Source: Petunia secreta
Taxonomy: Eukaryota > Streptophyta > Magnoliopsida > Solanales > Solanaceae
Assembly: GCA_029990175.1 (NCBI GenBank)
Contig: JARKIP010000005.1
Location: 47,526,001 to 47,590,000 of the forward strand
Length of the DNA stretch: 64,000 nucleotides
Direction of reading: 5' to 3'
Position numbers and translations under genes: made by a program. Positions 11,300 to 22,745 of the stretch are shown one piece after another. A model generated the notes under the pieces. That model was not told the DNA's origin. It did no database searches and worked only from the letters and a program-made list of their open reading frames with translations. Within the stretch, counting starts at the first letter, position 1; each line of letters opens with the position of its first letter.

Positions 11300-13085
11300 C
11301 AACTCCCCAAACTTAAGTCTTTGCTTGTCCCCAAGCAAATCAAACTAATCATGATCAAAGCATGTTTTTAATTTAGCTAAAGGTGAAGTCATGTTTCGAC
11401 TTTTGAGTCACAAAATCAGTTTGCATTAATGAGTCATTTGGTACCACCTAGTCACCACTACTCATATGTATACTTGACAAGTAAAGAATGCATCTCAATT
11501 AAACCATGGTCAAAGTAAACATCTGAACCTCGAGAGTTACCTTAATGTTAGCAGCTAACTTAACTCACTATTATAACCTCACTATGCGTCAAAACTCCAC
11601 ACTCAGGACTCACTTTCTATCCTCACAAGAAAGAATAAAGTCCCTTATTCTCACAAACCATTTTCAATCAAAACCCAGACTCTTACAATCGAGCTCTCAC
11701 TCTCACAAATATTGCTCATGTATGCTTTCCAAAAACTAAAGGCTTGCCCTTCTTTTACTTCTCCACTAATGCATGAATACGTGGCTCAAAATCATTGGGA
11801 CTTGACTAAGATTGTAATATAGGATTTTAGTCAAAGGTCGGATAAGATTTAGATAATTAGTGACTACAGATCTCCTTAAGCGCTACACTACATAAAAAGT
11901 TTTCATTGCAACTTTCCCTTTCTAGACTAACACTACCTTTTCCTAACATGGGGAGTGGCACTAGTCTTTTCCCTTTTATTCATCATTCTCTTTTCTTCTT
12001 TTTCCTTGCTTTTCTACCTTTCTTGTTTTTCTTTTTCTTTTCATTTTTCTTTTCTTTCACTTATTCTTCTTTCTTATTTCATTTCATCGACTTCCACAAC
12101 TTGTTTTCTAACTCTTACCATTCCCCCAAACTTAGGTGTTAGTCTAAGTTGCACGATTTTCAATGCACTCAAGAAGGTTATGCCAAAGAGGATTGGTGTC
12201 GTAGCACACATAAATTTGTCCGGGCTAACATTGTGGTTGCTAAATGAACGGATAAAGGCTCAAAGGAGTTGACTAGGATCAAGATGTAAGGGTAGGCCAC
12301 TTAGATTACAAATGGTCTAAGGAAATTCTTAAATCACTATTCAGGCCAAGCATTACCTAGGATTTCGTCTCAAAACACAATAAAGGCATGTTCTAGACTC
12401 TTAGGGCATTACCTAGGATTTCGTCTCAAAGCACACTACAGGCATGTTCTAGACTCTTACGGCACACACATGAACTTGTTAAACTAAGCCTCACCACACA
12501 TGCAAGTAAAATCTCAAGAATATTGTCCAAACACAACAAGGCCACTCACTCCCAAAGTATACAATGGTCCAAGATTGGACCGTGCCAATGAATCAAAAAG
12601 CCAACAAAAGAACATCACGGTCTACAACCTAAATCATGCCAATCAAAACACACATTCACTTGACTAATTCCATACAAACAAGGTAACTATGGTAGTACCA
12701 CATGAATCACTAACACATCTTCAAAGAAATAATCTTGTCAAACACTACTATTTCCAAACTTGGTTCAAAATCATATTTTCGAAAAAAACCAAACAAACAA
12801 AATCGAAAGTTTATTAAAAATGAAAACTTGGAATATAAACAACAAAATAAGCTAAACTATCAACAAGAATTTATATACACATTCATAAATGGTTCCAATT
12901 CATACATGGTTATTAATAAAGCACAAATTCATTTTCAATTTCCAAAATACAAATATGCATTTGAACCACTCCCCCAACTAAAGACTCTAACATCGCCGCC
13001 GCATGCTAACTAAACAAAATAAGTGCATATGGGAGATATAAGGGACTTCCTATATCAGTCTCGGGAAATAGTCTTTCCCTTTCCT
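11300..13085 (-). other. D noncoding 3' region
   Basis: On the minus strand this lies between the D gene relic and its 3' LTR. It holds a GA-rich strand (pyrimidine tract 11980-12090 on the plus strand), a second polypurine-like AAGTTTGGGGGAATGG (minus, about 12119-12137), TTGCTTGGGGACAAGCAAAG just before the LTR (an imperfect inverted repeat), and a 56-bp duplication. No coding is visible. Long noncoding 3' regions with such motifs are typical of Athila-like elements. Confidence 0.5.
12350..12461. repeat. 56-bp tandem duplication
   Basis: GCATTACCTAGGATTTCGTC begins at 12350 and again at 12406, and both units continue into GGCATGTTCTAGACTCTTA. Two imperfect copies. Confidence 0.8.
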
Positions 13086-14760
13086 TCAACATGCAAAAAA
13101 TAATGGAGGTGTCTCCTCTTTCTTCTTCTCGACCTTTGCTCGAACGGCTTCCTCGATTGAGGCTTGTTTTTCCATTTGCATTTGAATGTCCTCTGAGAGC
13201 TCTAAGGCACTTGGAATACCAACTGCGGGCATGGGATCAACAATTTTTGGTTGTGACATTATCATCCTCATCATCATCAAACTCCATGGCTCGCAAGTCC
13301 TCTGCATCTTGCTTTGTATCTTCTTTCTCCGCCATTTCAACTTTCTTTGGCGCTTTGGGAGGAGCTTGTGAACTAGAAGGGCTAGGCACTTGTTTGGAGG
13401 CGTGTGGTGTCACTTGTGGCTTTGGAACAATTGGGGAAATTTGAACTTGGGGAATACTTACCCGAGGCATCATGTCTCTCTCTTTTTCCTCCCTTCTTTT
13501 CAACACCTTTTTCATCTTTTCATTCACATTCTTTTGTTCCCTAGCTAGAATCACAAGTGCTTTCTTGATCTCAACAATCTCATTGTCATGGTCCGTGATA
13601 GCAGAGGTTATAGCATTAATTCCCTTGATCATCTAGTCAAACTTCTGAGGTGTGATAGTGGGTGGTGGTGTTTGAGGTGGTACAATCGAAGGTAAGTTGG
13701 ACATAGTAGGCCTGTTATCATCTAACTTGGTATCCAAGTCCTTCACTGCCTAAGTCAGATCCCCAAGGGCAGTGCTAGGACAAACCTCAGCACGGGGAGG
13801 AACTACTCTTAAGGTATATGGAATACTAGAAGGCATAGAGAAAGGTGCAGGACTACCTGATGTAGTGGGTGAATGAGCAACTGGTGATTTGGCAAGTGCT
13901 AGCCTGATCGGGTTGTTCACATCTTCAATCCTGTACAAGTTGAATTTACCCATCGGCTTTGAATACTTGTCATCAAGAATAGTGCGCACCCTATGTTTCT
14001 CAAGTATGTGGTAAATGTGCTCGGGTAGGGAAGGTTGGTAGACTCGGCTCTGGCTTCTTCATACTTGTTCTTAGCCATTACTACTCCCAAATTTAGATTG
14101 GTTCCAGCCATGATGCAAGCAATAAGCATCGCTCTCCTTAGAGTCACGTTATGATCATTTCGGCTAAGGAAGATTCTAGCAGAAAATAGATTCCCCCCCT
14201 TTTGCTTCAAATTTTAAGTCATGCATATGAATTTACGCTCTTTATCGAAGCCAATGAGGGTTTGGTTCCATCTAGGTGATTGGTGCTACCCACTTTCTTG
14301 GTTCAATTTCATGCAAGTCTAACTTAGCCATATACTCCTTTCGAGTGAAGTTGTGAAGCCCAAAGTGTTGATTTAATGACCTAGCCGAAACATCTATCCT
14401 ATTCTCTCGACAATACACCCTTGCAGTCATTTTTCTCATTTCTTCGCAAGTTGGCATAAAATTCTTGGACTAAGGCGTCATCTACTTTCTCCAAGGGCTG
14501 TGCAAATAGGTCGACCCACACCTGCTTTTGAAGAGTCTCTAAGAATTTAGGGTTGTTTTTTTGTACCTTATTCGTACCTATCACTCTCTCTCGATTGATT
14601 TCTCTATTGATAGTACCCCGCCAATAGTCATGAAAAGCAGCTTTGGACTTGAATGTTTTCTCCCAATCAGGTGGGAGCTCCCTTCTGGACATATCTTTAG
14701 GGAGCCCCTATTCTTCATCTTCTTGCATAGGCTCCTCCTTCTTCTTCATTATCCATTTGA
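13086..14760 (-). pseudogene. D gene relic: putative plant transposon protein
   Basis: Minus-strand frames follow each other with small breaks: an N-terminal part (PPDWEKTFKSKAAFHDYW), then WVDLFAQPLEKVDDALVQEF and YANLRR, then a break near 14400, RENRIDVSARSLNQHFGL, a stop near 14272, LRRAMLIACIMAGTNLNLG (13917-14210), IEDVNNPIRLALA (13750-13989), and a Ser/Pro/Lys-rich coiled-coil-like tail ending near 13086. Order and motifs (EFYANL, a Ser-x-Asn-x-x-FGL block, a helix with LIACIM) match the family usually named putative plant transposon protein, carried by Athila-like and large retrotransposon derivatives in eudicots. Its biochemical role is not known. At least three frameshifts or stops make it a pseudogene. 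Plus-strand frames here are shadows. Confidence 0.65.
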
Positions 14761-15281
14761 GTAGGAGTTTTATGGTCTTACGTTTGGGCAGGTTCAACCT
14801 CCCTTTCTTCATTCAGTTCCTTCATCCGCTACTATTTCCCTAAGATGGTGAGCAGCTGAAATGGCCTAGGGTGTGGTCATCTTGCCTTTGTTTCTTCCTT
14901 ATTTATGCCCTTGGTTACTTGACCAACTCGCTCAAGGGCTGGTCATCCCGGCGGTCTTCATCAGATAGAGGGGTGTAGGCTTGTGCAACTCCCCTTCCAT
15001 GCTTTCTTTTTGTTCCAGCCTTGGCATCTCCCCTCCCCCCAACTTCTTTTGGTGCCTGCTTCTTTGGTGTCATTGTCTGCAAATAACTCAAAACATGGTT
15101 TAGATGAAATCCAAAATGATTGAACTTGAAAGCATTTGATTAGGTAGAAAATATGTGTTTTGAGTGTCAGGAGGTAGCTCACCTATAGGAAAAGGCAGCC
15201 CGCACTTCATGGGAAAACAAACTCTTAGCTTACTTGTTGGTGGAAAGAGCGGTCGCCCAGCAGAAATGGTGGCCCGCCTCA
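14761..15281 (-). other. D 5' internal region up to the B insertion
   Basis: Minus-strand leader of the D gene. It contains GC-rich motifs (AAGGCAGCCCGC, GCGGTCGCCCAG, GTGGCCCGCC on the plus strand) like those beyond the insertion at 43590-43890. This supports the view that 15281 and 43576 were once contiguous. Confidence 0.5.
15277..15281. repeat. Target-site duplication of B, left (CCTCA)
   Basis: Immediately before the LTR start TGTTGACCCTC. The identical pentamer follows the right LTR. Confidence 0.9.
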
Positions 15282-15685
15282 TGTTGACCCTCAATTTTGT
15301 CCCTCCTATTTCAAAATCAATAGCTTTTGAATTTTACATACGATTGTGTATCTACTCTTGCCCCGTCTATTCCTTCAAATTACCTTCTCATAATAGCCTG
15401 ACAATTAAGGCCATTTTTAAAAGCATCTTCTCAAACCATAGCTATTTTTACAATCACTGTAATTATCTCTATTTTTTGACAAAATTATCCAAACTGTTTT
15501 AAAAACCAAAATTACAATTTTATGCATTTTCTAGTCATTTTAATGTGTTAAAATTAATTTTCTAATTTCCTTATATTTTTACACCTATTTTATACCATTT
15601 ATATGCCCGTTTTATATTAAATTATACCTGATATACACTATGTATACATTATATACGTAAATACATAGAGATTATTATTACACAT

Positions 15686-15718
<33 letters not shown>

Positions 15719-16812
15719 CTTCATATTTTACACTTCATATTTTACACAACACCCATATTTTTACACCCAAGCGCTGACGTGGCTTCATCCTAACTCTTCA
15801 TTTGATTTAATCCAACAGCTGAAGATTAAAATTCCTAATCTACCCACACGACCCCCTAAAGCCTTTCCCCCAACCCTCATTTCCCCTCACCTTCCTGATT
15901 TCACTCTCTCTCTTCTCTCTCTTCGGTGACATGGATCGCAACCACTGTCGAGGCTTATTCCGGCCAACTTGGCCAGTGAAAATTGGGGAAAATAGCACCA
16001 TGGAACTCTTCTCATCAAGTGCTGCAAAACCCGCGTACTTTTAATGACATTTGGACGAGGGCAGGTTCTGACCTTTTGATAACTGAACCACCACCGCCGG
16101 GAGAAGCCTTCGGCGGTGTTCAGACCATTGATTTAAAGGTGTTATCGCCTAAACATGGTAAGAAACCCCCATGCGAAGTTAAATCTGTGACGGGTCGATT
16201 TGACCCGACTTCGGTGTGAAGGGGTAAACCTTTAATTGTTCTTTTGCGTTCTGAATTTGCTTAATCACATGCCTAAAATATTTATTTTTTTTGGGTTTTA
16301 GTGGTTAGCCTATTTGTTTTTCGCATGATTAATCGATTGTGATCACATCACATGGTTATTATTTTTTGTTTAGCACGTTGATATGCCTAGATAGTCACTC
16401 AGTACCTTGAATCTGTTTCTGGTAAATTATTTGTGTCCAAGCATGATCCTAGTGTCCATTATACCTGTTCTTGCTTGTGGTTATGTGTCCTAATAGGATG
16501 AGGAACGGCTGATAGGATAAGCTTGAAATTTTAGAAGGGATTTGATTGGTATATTGATTGAAAATAGAAAAGGAAACTGGCGTGGGGATTGATATGTTTG
16601 TTTTTGGAATCTGTCAAGGAAAAAACTTGTTTGTGAACATATTTGTGAACCTAGACTATGTTGGGTTTAAAGGGAGGGGATCCAAATAAATTTATGATTG
16701 ATTTACCTTAGTTGTGGGGATTGACTACTCTATTTTTGGACAGACATAAGTTTGTCCCTGTTTATTCTTTGGAAAAATATCCTTTGCCTTATGCAATTTA
16801 CCCGTTTGCTAT
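15282..16812 (+). repeat. B 5' LTR, first part
   Basis: Matches 39868-41345 of the 3' LTR, from TGTTGAC-x-CTCAATTTTGTCCC through an AT-dinucleotide run (about 15687-15712), the CAAGCGCTGACGTGGCTTCAT block and a GATTTGACCCGACTTCGGTG block. It stops at TTACCCGTTTGCTAT, where A begins. The short frame at 15983-16219 belongs to the LTR and has a counterpart in the 3' LTR. Confidence 0.9.
16808..16812. repeat. Target-site duplication of A, left (GCTAT)
   Basis: Pentamer before the A LTR. An identical copy lies at 24416-24420. Confidence 0.93.
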
Positions 16813-17648
16813 TGATGCGGGGCATACCTCAAGGCCGTTCACTAGGAGTCAAGCAAAGTTGATTCAAGACACCCATCTTCAGTTGACTTGGAGGGACATG
16901 GATGAAGGTTCCGAGAGTAGCCGGAAGATCATGCTTTTGAGTGCCATGGATGGTGGATCACTTAGGCCACTTGAAGAGGCATCCAGGGCACGTTTGGAAG
17001 CAAATCAAGAAGCTATAGGAACGGGCGGACCGCCTACTCAACTAGGCGGACCGCCTACTTTTTGACAACTCTTTGGATTTTGCACCAGGCGGACCGCCTC
17101 TGTAAACCGGGCGGACCGCCTACTCCAAAGAGGCTGGCCGCCTACTCCAAGTAGGCTGACCGCCTACTCCAAGAAGGCTGGGCGCCTACTTGGGCGCCTA
17201 GTGTGCTGAAGGGTGCGGAATTCCTAGTTTTATGCTATGTTTTGGACAACTATAGCCCTACGAGGCCTTTATTGTTTTAACCCACTTTAGGGGTATTTTT
17301 GAGCTTTCATTATATGTAAGTGAAGTCTATAAATACTTCACAAACCTCTTCAAACCTTAGCTTACATTGAATTTTATGAATGATGAAAAGAATCTATCTC
17401 TTGTTTGGAGAACCCTTTGTCTTGGTTGCTTGAATTCACTAGTGGAACCTAGTTGAGTCTTGAACTGAAAACCCGATCATTCTACTTGCGAGTCCCGGGT
17501 GCGACTCGAGGGTGGTTGCATAGTGTAGGTCTTTCTAGACACCGATTCGGGGGTATCTCGGGACAAGTTCCCCGGGGTTACTTCGAAGGGAGTTCGAGAA
17601 GTGTCTCGCTCTCCTATCTTTATTGTTTTGTCGTATTGATCCTTATCA
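16813..17648 (+). repeat. A 5' LTR, 836 bp
   Basis: TGATGCGGGGCATACC to TGATCCTTATCA. It begins with the codons of the integrase tail (TSRPFTRSQAKLIQDTHL), followed by GC-rich 11-mers (17025-17190; four exact GGCGGACCGCC copies and variants), the TAGCCCTACGAGGCC block, a TATA dyad and the R/U5 part. The primer site follows after 3 bases. Confidence 0.95.
17320..17341 (+). promoter_or_regulatory. TATA box inside a 7-bp dyad, A 5' LTR
   Basis: GTGAAGT-CTATAAAT-ACTTCAC: perfect 7-base arms around a TATAAATA-type box. The same dyad, with other arm bases, surrounds the TATA box in A2 (5802-5820) and A3 (9320-9338). It is the likely pol II start region of the LTR. Confidence 0.65.
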
Positions 17649-17651
17649 TCT

Positions 17652-17663
17652 TGGTATCAGAGC
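17652..17663 (+). other. Primer-binding site of A (initiator tRNA-Met type)
   Basis: TGGTATCAGAGC is complementary to the 3' end of plant initiator tRNA-Met and lies 3 bases after the LTR. Confidence 0.92.
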
Positions 17664-18710
17664 AAGGCTCGGGTTTTGTTTCTACAAACCCCCGACCCTT
17701 GATTCTTCGTGCCTAGGTTAGTTTCGATATTAGGTTCTTGTTTGTTATTGAAGAAAAGAAGAAAACACAAAAAAATATGATCATGGATTCTTGGTTTGAT
17801 AGACCCATTGTGTGATTGTTATTGGGGTTTGTTCCTTATTGGAAACCCGTTCTTTTGGTACCCTAAGCACCCAATTTGAAGTTGAAACACAAGAATTGAA
17901 AATTTGAAACCCCTTGAAAATTTAAAAATTTGAAACCCTAAGCTTGAAGTTGATGAACATGGTAGATTACTTGTTTTTTATTGGGGTTTGATAAAAGTTG
18001 TTGGGGTTGGTTCTTTGTGATTGAAACAACATTGGGGTACCTTTGAATTGCTAGAACAATGTGAGAATTGTTGAATTTTGGGGTGCCAAACCAAGAAAAT
18101 CGTGTTTGAAACTGTGCTGAAGCTTGCAGTGGGCGGGGCGCCTAGTGAAAGGGGCGGACCGCCTCTTTTAGTTGAGATATCTGGATTTTACAGAGGCGGG
18201 GCGCCTACTAGAGTAGGCTGACCGCCTACTCTCCTCTGCAGAGAACCAGGCGGACCACCTACTCAAAATAGGTGGGGCGCCTACTTCTGAAGGGCGTGGT
18301 TTCGGGTAGTTTTTCGTAGGATCTCTTGTTTCTTTGATTGCATTGCTTCTAGCTAGTACTTCTTTGAGTAATCTTACCTACTTGAATTGTGCTAGCCCTT
18401 CTAAGCTAATAGGAAACTCAAGCCTAGACCGGAGACTAGAAATTGAAAGAAGACTCGTAGTCTCATTTGGCTCAAGTCCGCACTTAAAGAGCTTATCGTT
18501 CCAATAGAGTCATATCAACTCCACTCACCCCGGAGTGCATTTGGCTTTTGAGTCGAGTGATTAAGTTGAGGTTTACTATTCAACTTAGTGAAGCTTTGGA
18601 TTCAAGCAAGAGTGAAATAGCCACCACCACTAAACGAGTGAACAGAGTGAAACACTTATGAGGGAGTGAGTGAGGTTGTTTTGCTAACGTTTGTTTCTTG
18701 TGTAGGTACA
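17664..18710 (+). other. A leader, possible intron, second GC-rich 11-mer cluster
   Basis: About 1 kb without coding. Between 18125 and 18290 lie six more motifs of the LTR type (GGGCGGGGCGCC, GGGCGGACCGCC, AGGCTGACCGCC and variants). A donor-like CTAGGTTAGT lies at 17711-17720, and CTAACGTTTGTTTCTTGTGT-AG ends 5 bases before the gag ATG, which looks like a plant branch point, pyrimidine tract and acceptor. Confidence 0.55.
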
Positions 18711-20468
18711 ATGTCTACCGAAGGAGAAGACTTCACTAAGAATGCCCTTGCTACTATCCTTGCCAAGTTGGATAGTATGCACTTGAGGATTGAAAGCCTT
18801 GAGAGGGTGACATCAAGTGCCCTAGTTGAGCAAGGGACCTCCAATATCCATTCGGAGAAAGGGACCCCGAGTGTCCAAGTTGAGAAAGGGGCCCTGAGTG
18901 CCCAAGTTGATGTTGGAGAAGGCACAAGTAGTCCGACCTTTACCCCGGAACAAGTGGCAGAGTTGCTTAATCTCCAACAACGGGTAAGGGAGGATCGTGA
19001 TCGAATTGACTTATTGTTGGGCAATACCCAACGGGTGACTATTCCAATCTTTATGGGCAATCCCCAAAGGAATGCTCCACTTCCCGGACCAATCCGAAAT
19101 GTTCAACCTCTTGAGCAAGTTGCACAAGCTCAAGAAGGGGAGGAGGACAATTATGGTGATGATGGGTATGATGCTCATTATCAATTTAGGGGTCGGAATG
19201 TGGATAGGGGTCGAGGCCGAGGTCGAGGGCCACCCCATGGGCACTATGGAGGGAATGCTAGGATGGATCTTGGTGGATATGGGGATCACTTTGGAGGCCA
19301 ACCGGAGACTTTCCAAGGGGGTCGTGACAACAACAACAACAACAATCTTAATAGTGTGAAGCTCACTATTCCTCCTTTCAAAGGAAGTAGTGACCCGGCG
19401 GAATACCTTGATTGGAAGTTGTCCATGGAGCGTATATTTGACACCAATGATATGCCCGAAGTGAAGAAGACCAAGTATGCTATCTCTACCTTTGAGTCCT
19501 TTGCTTCTACTTGGTGGGAGTCGGTAAAGAGGAATAGAAGGAGAATGGGGATGGTTATTAGTCTTACTTGGGAAGAGTTGATGCGTGTGATGGATGAAAA
19601 GTACTTGACTAACCAATACCGAGTGGAACAACAAAAGCGTCTCTATGAATTGAAACAAGGTTCCAAGTCGGTGGGAGAGTACTTCAATGAGTTCGAACAA
19701 GTCCGGATGACTCTAGACTTGGATGAGGAAGATGGTGAGACGGCCATGATCCGTTTCAAAGGGGGCTTAAACCGAGACATAGCTTCACTCTTGAAGTTTC
19801 ACAAGTACAATGATCACTACAAGCTATATGAAGATGCGGTTGAAGCCGAGAAGTGGCTCAAAGAGGAGAAATCCCTTCGTTACAAGAGTAGTGCTACTAC
19901 TCCATTGAACAAGCCAAAGGATTTGAAATCTCCTACAACTAATGCCAAATTCCCAAGTGCAAGTGGTGCAAGTGCTAGCAAGGAGGTGAAGAAGCCTTTT
20001 GAAAGGTCTACACAACACGTGGGAGGTAACTCTAAAACTCACTTGAGTAATCCAATCTCTTCTTCTACTCAATGCTTTAAGTGTATGGGTTATGGTCATC
20101 TCTCTAAAGATTGCCCTACCCGGAAAACTATGGTTCTTGTGGGTGACTTGGTCTATGAGCAAGATAGTGAACCCGAGGAAGAGGAGGGAGTAGAGGGTGA
20201 TGATGAGGGAGATGATGGGGAGATTGCCATGGAGGAAGATGATGATGCCCATGCCTTCCTTGTTGTGAGGAGGAGTCTAGGAGCCATGTGTGTAGAGGAT
20301 GTTGAGACCTTACAAAGAGAGAACCTTTTTCATTCCAAATACCGAGTCATGGGTCTCCTTTGCTCTATGATCATTGACTCGGGGAGTTGTGCTAATGTTA
20401 TTAGCCAAACACTAGTTGCCCAATTGAAAATACCCACCCTAAAGCACCCAAATCCTTATCGGCTATAA
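18711..20468 (+). pseudogene. A gag and protease
   Basis: The start is the ATG at 18711, 5 bases after an acceptor-like AG; the matching F element also has an ATG there. Parts: an N-terminal heptad-like helix (LAKLDSMHLRIESLERV), degenerate repeats of the type EQGTPSVQVE, an RGRGRG-rich piece, the retrotransposon gag domain (about 19370-19800, with STWWESVKRNRRR and YLTNQYRVEQQKRLYELKQG), a CCHC zinc knuckle CFKCMGYGHLSKDC (about 20072-20113), an acidic linker, and the protease with active site IIDSGSCANVIS. Gag packs the RNA and protease cuts the polyprotein in cytoplasmic particles. A TAA at 20466-20468 interrupts the protease; the same frame then stays open, so it is a single nonsense change in an otherwise intact gene. 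Confidence 0.88.
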
Positions 20469-22745
20469 TGGCTTAGTAAATGTGGTGAGTTGAAGGTGGT
20501 TAAACAATGTTTGATCAAGTTCAAGATTGGGAACTATGTGGATGAGCACATGTTCGATGTCGTGCCTATGCAAGCATGCCACCTTCTCTTTGGGAGGCCA
20601 TGGCAATTTGATCGATGTGTGGTTCATAATGGCCATGCCAACACCTATACGGTGACGCATGAGGGGAAAAAGTTTGTGCTCCAACCCTTGACTCCCAAAC
20701 AAGTGAGCGATGATTACAAACGGATGAGGGAGTTGAGAGAAGCGGCAAAGGCTAAGTCAGTGGTTGAGACTAGCCCTTTGTCCAAAAGCTTGGTGGCAAT
20801 CCCACCAACTTCTACCGGTGGCATATGTGCCATGATGCAATCGGGCGAGGTCCTAAAAGGAAATGATGGCAACAAGCTTCTCATATGCCTAGTGCACAAA
20901 GGTATGGTTCTAATCTCCGATCTTGATTTTTCTACTAACCCTTTGCCTAGTGTGTTTGAGAATGTTTTGAAGGATTTTGGTAACATGTTCCCGGATGAGA
21001 TGCCGGATGGATTACCTCTTTTGAGGGGTATTGAGCATCAAATCGACTTTGTCCCGGGATCCCAAATCCCAAACAAACCGGCCTATAGGAGCAATCCGGA
21101 AGACACGAAAGAATTGCAAAAGCAAGTTGATGACTTGCTCACTAAAGGCTTGGTGAGAGAAAGCTTGAGTCCTTGTGCCGTACCCGTGATCCTTGTTCCC
21201 AAAAAGGATGGCACTTGGAGGATGTGTGTTGATTGTCGGGCCGTGAACAAAATAACGGTAAAGTACCGTCATCCTATTCCCCGACTTGATGATATGTTAG
21301 ATGAACTAAGTGGTTCATGTGTTTTTAGCAAAATAGACCTTAGGTCCGGCTACCATCAAATCCGGATGAAACCCGGAGATGAGTGGAAAACCGCATTCAA
21401 GACCAAATTTGGTCTCTATGAATGGTTGGTGATGCCCTTTGGGCTCTCTAATGCACCTAGCACTTTCATGAGGCTAATGAACCATGTTCTAAAGCCATTC
21501 ATCAACAAGTTTGTGGTCGTCTACTTTGACGATATATTGATCTATAGTAAATCAATAGACGACCATGTTGATCACCTTAGGCAAGTGCTTGAAGTGTTGA
21601 GAGCCGAAAAGCTCTATGCTAATTTTAAAAAGTGTGCCTTTGGTGTTGAGAAGGTAGTCGTTCTTGGGTTTGTTGCGAGTGCCCAAGTAGTGGAAGTGGA
21701 TGAGTCTAAGGTAGAGGCCATACGTGATTGGCCTACTCCTACTACCGTGACTCAAGTGAGGAGCTTTCATGGTCTTGCTAGCTTTTATAGGCGATTTGTG
21801 AAAGACTTTAGCTCCCTTGTCGCTCCACTCACCGAATTGGTGAAGAAGGACAAACCTTTTGTTTGGGGAGAGCCTCAAGAGAAGGCCTTCCAAGAATTGA
21901 AAAGTAGGTTGAGTACCGCCCCTCAATTGCAATTGCCCGACTTTGGAAAGGCATTTGAGGTTGAATGTGATGCCTCGGGTGTGGGAATTGGTGGTGTTTT
22001 AATGCAAGATGGCAAACCCATAGCCTACTTTAGTGAGAAGTTGAAGGGTGCATCTTTGAACTAATCTACGTATGACAAAGAGATGTACACCTTAGTGAGA
22101 GCCCTTGCCCATTGGCAACACTATCTTTGGCCTCGAGAATTTGTAATCAAGAGTGACCATGAGTCACTCAAGCATCTAAGAGGCCAAGAGAAGCTCAATA
22201 AGAGACATGCCAAGTGGGTTGAATTCATTGAGTCTTTTCCCTATGTGATCCAATACAAGAAAGGGAAAGACAATGTCGTGGCGGATGCGCTTTCTAGAAA
22301 GTTTGCTCTAGCCACCACCCTAGCCTCCAAGCTCATGGGATTTGAGAGCATTAAATTGATGTATGCTCATGACCCTAAGCTAAAGAGCATTCACGAAGCT
22401 CTTGAAAAGGGGGAAAGGGTTGAAAAATACCAATGGGTTGATGGATATATTTTCAAAAATGGTAGAGTGTGTGTTCCCGAGTCCTCTTGGAGGGAATTGT
22501 TGATTCGTGAAGCTCATTGTGGGGGCTTGATGGGACACTTTGGGAGAAACAAGACCTTGGCCATTCTCATGGAGCAATTCCATTGGCCAAAGATGAGGGT
22601 TCAAGTTGAAAAGCTTTGCAAAAATTGCCTTGAGTGCAAGCATGCGAAATCTAAAGCTAACCCCCATGGTTTGTATACTCCTCTCCCCGTGCCTACTAGC
22701 CCGTGGATTGATATATCAATGGATTTTGTGATGGGGTTACCATGA
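20469..22745 (+). pseudogene. A pol: RT, RNase H, integrase zinc domain
   Basis: Continues the gag frame. Protease end with CHLLFGRPWQF; linker with FPDEMPDGLP; RT with PCAVPVILVPKKDGTWRMC, KIDLRSGYHQIRM and the catalytic box YFDDILIYS (about 21522-21548); RNase H with VECDASGVGIGGVL and SDHESLKHL and VVADALSRK; integrase HHCC region with H-x-GLMGHFGRNKT and CKNCLECKHAKS. A TAA at 22062 interrupts RNase H and a TGA at 22743 ends the frame just before the integrase core. All catalytic motifs are otherwise retained. Reverse transcription and RNA removal would occur in the particle. Identity as Ty3/gypsy pol is certain from domain order (RT-RNase H-integrase). Confidence 0.92.

Noticed and set aside
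13091..13444. Plus-strand frame of 117 codons
   Set aside because: It lies antisense to the D gene relic, has low-complexity Ser runs and no motif; it is a shadow of the minus-strand coding.
17649..17720. Host tRNA gene at the tRNA-like TGGTATCAGAGC sites
   Set aside because: Only the 3'-complement of a tRNA is present, directly after an LTR; no cloverleaf. It is a primer-binding site.
19011..19700. Minus-strand frame of 229 codons
   Set aside because: Fully antisense to the gag domain of element A. Same for the long minus frame at 62652-63263 opposite F gag.
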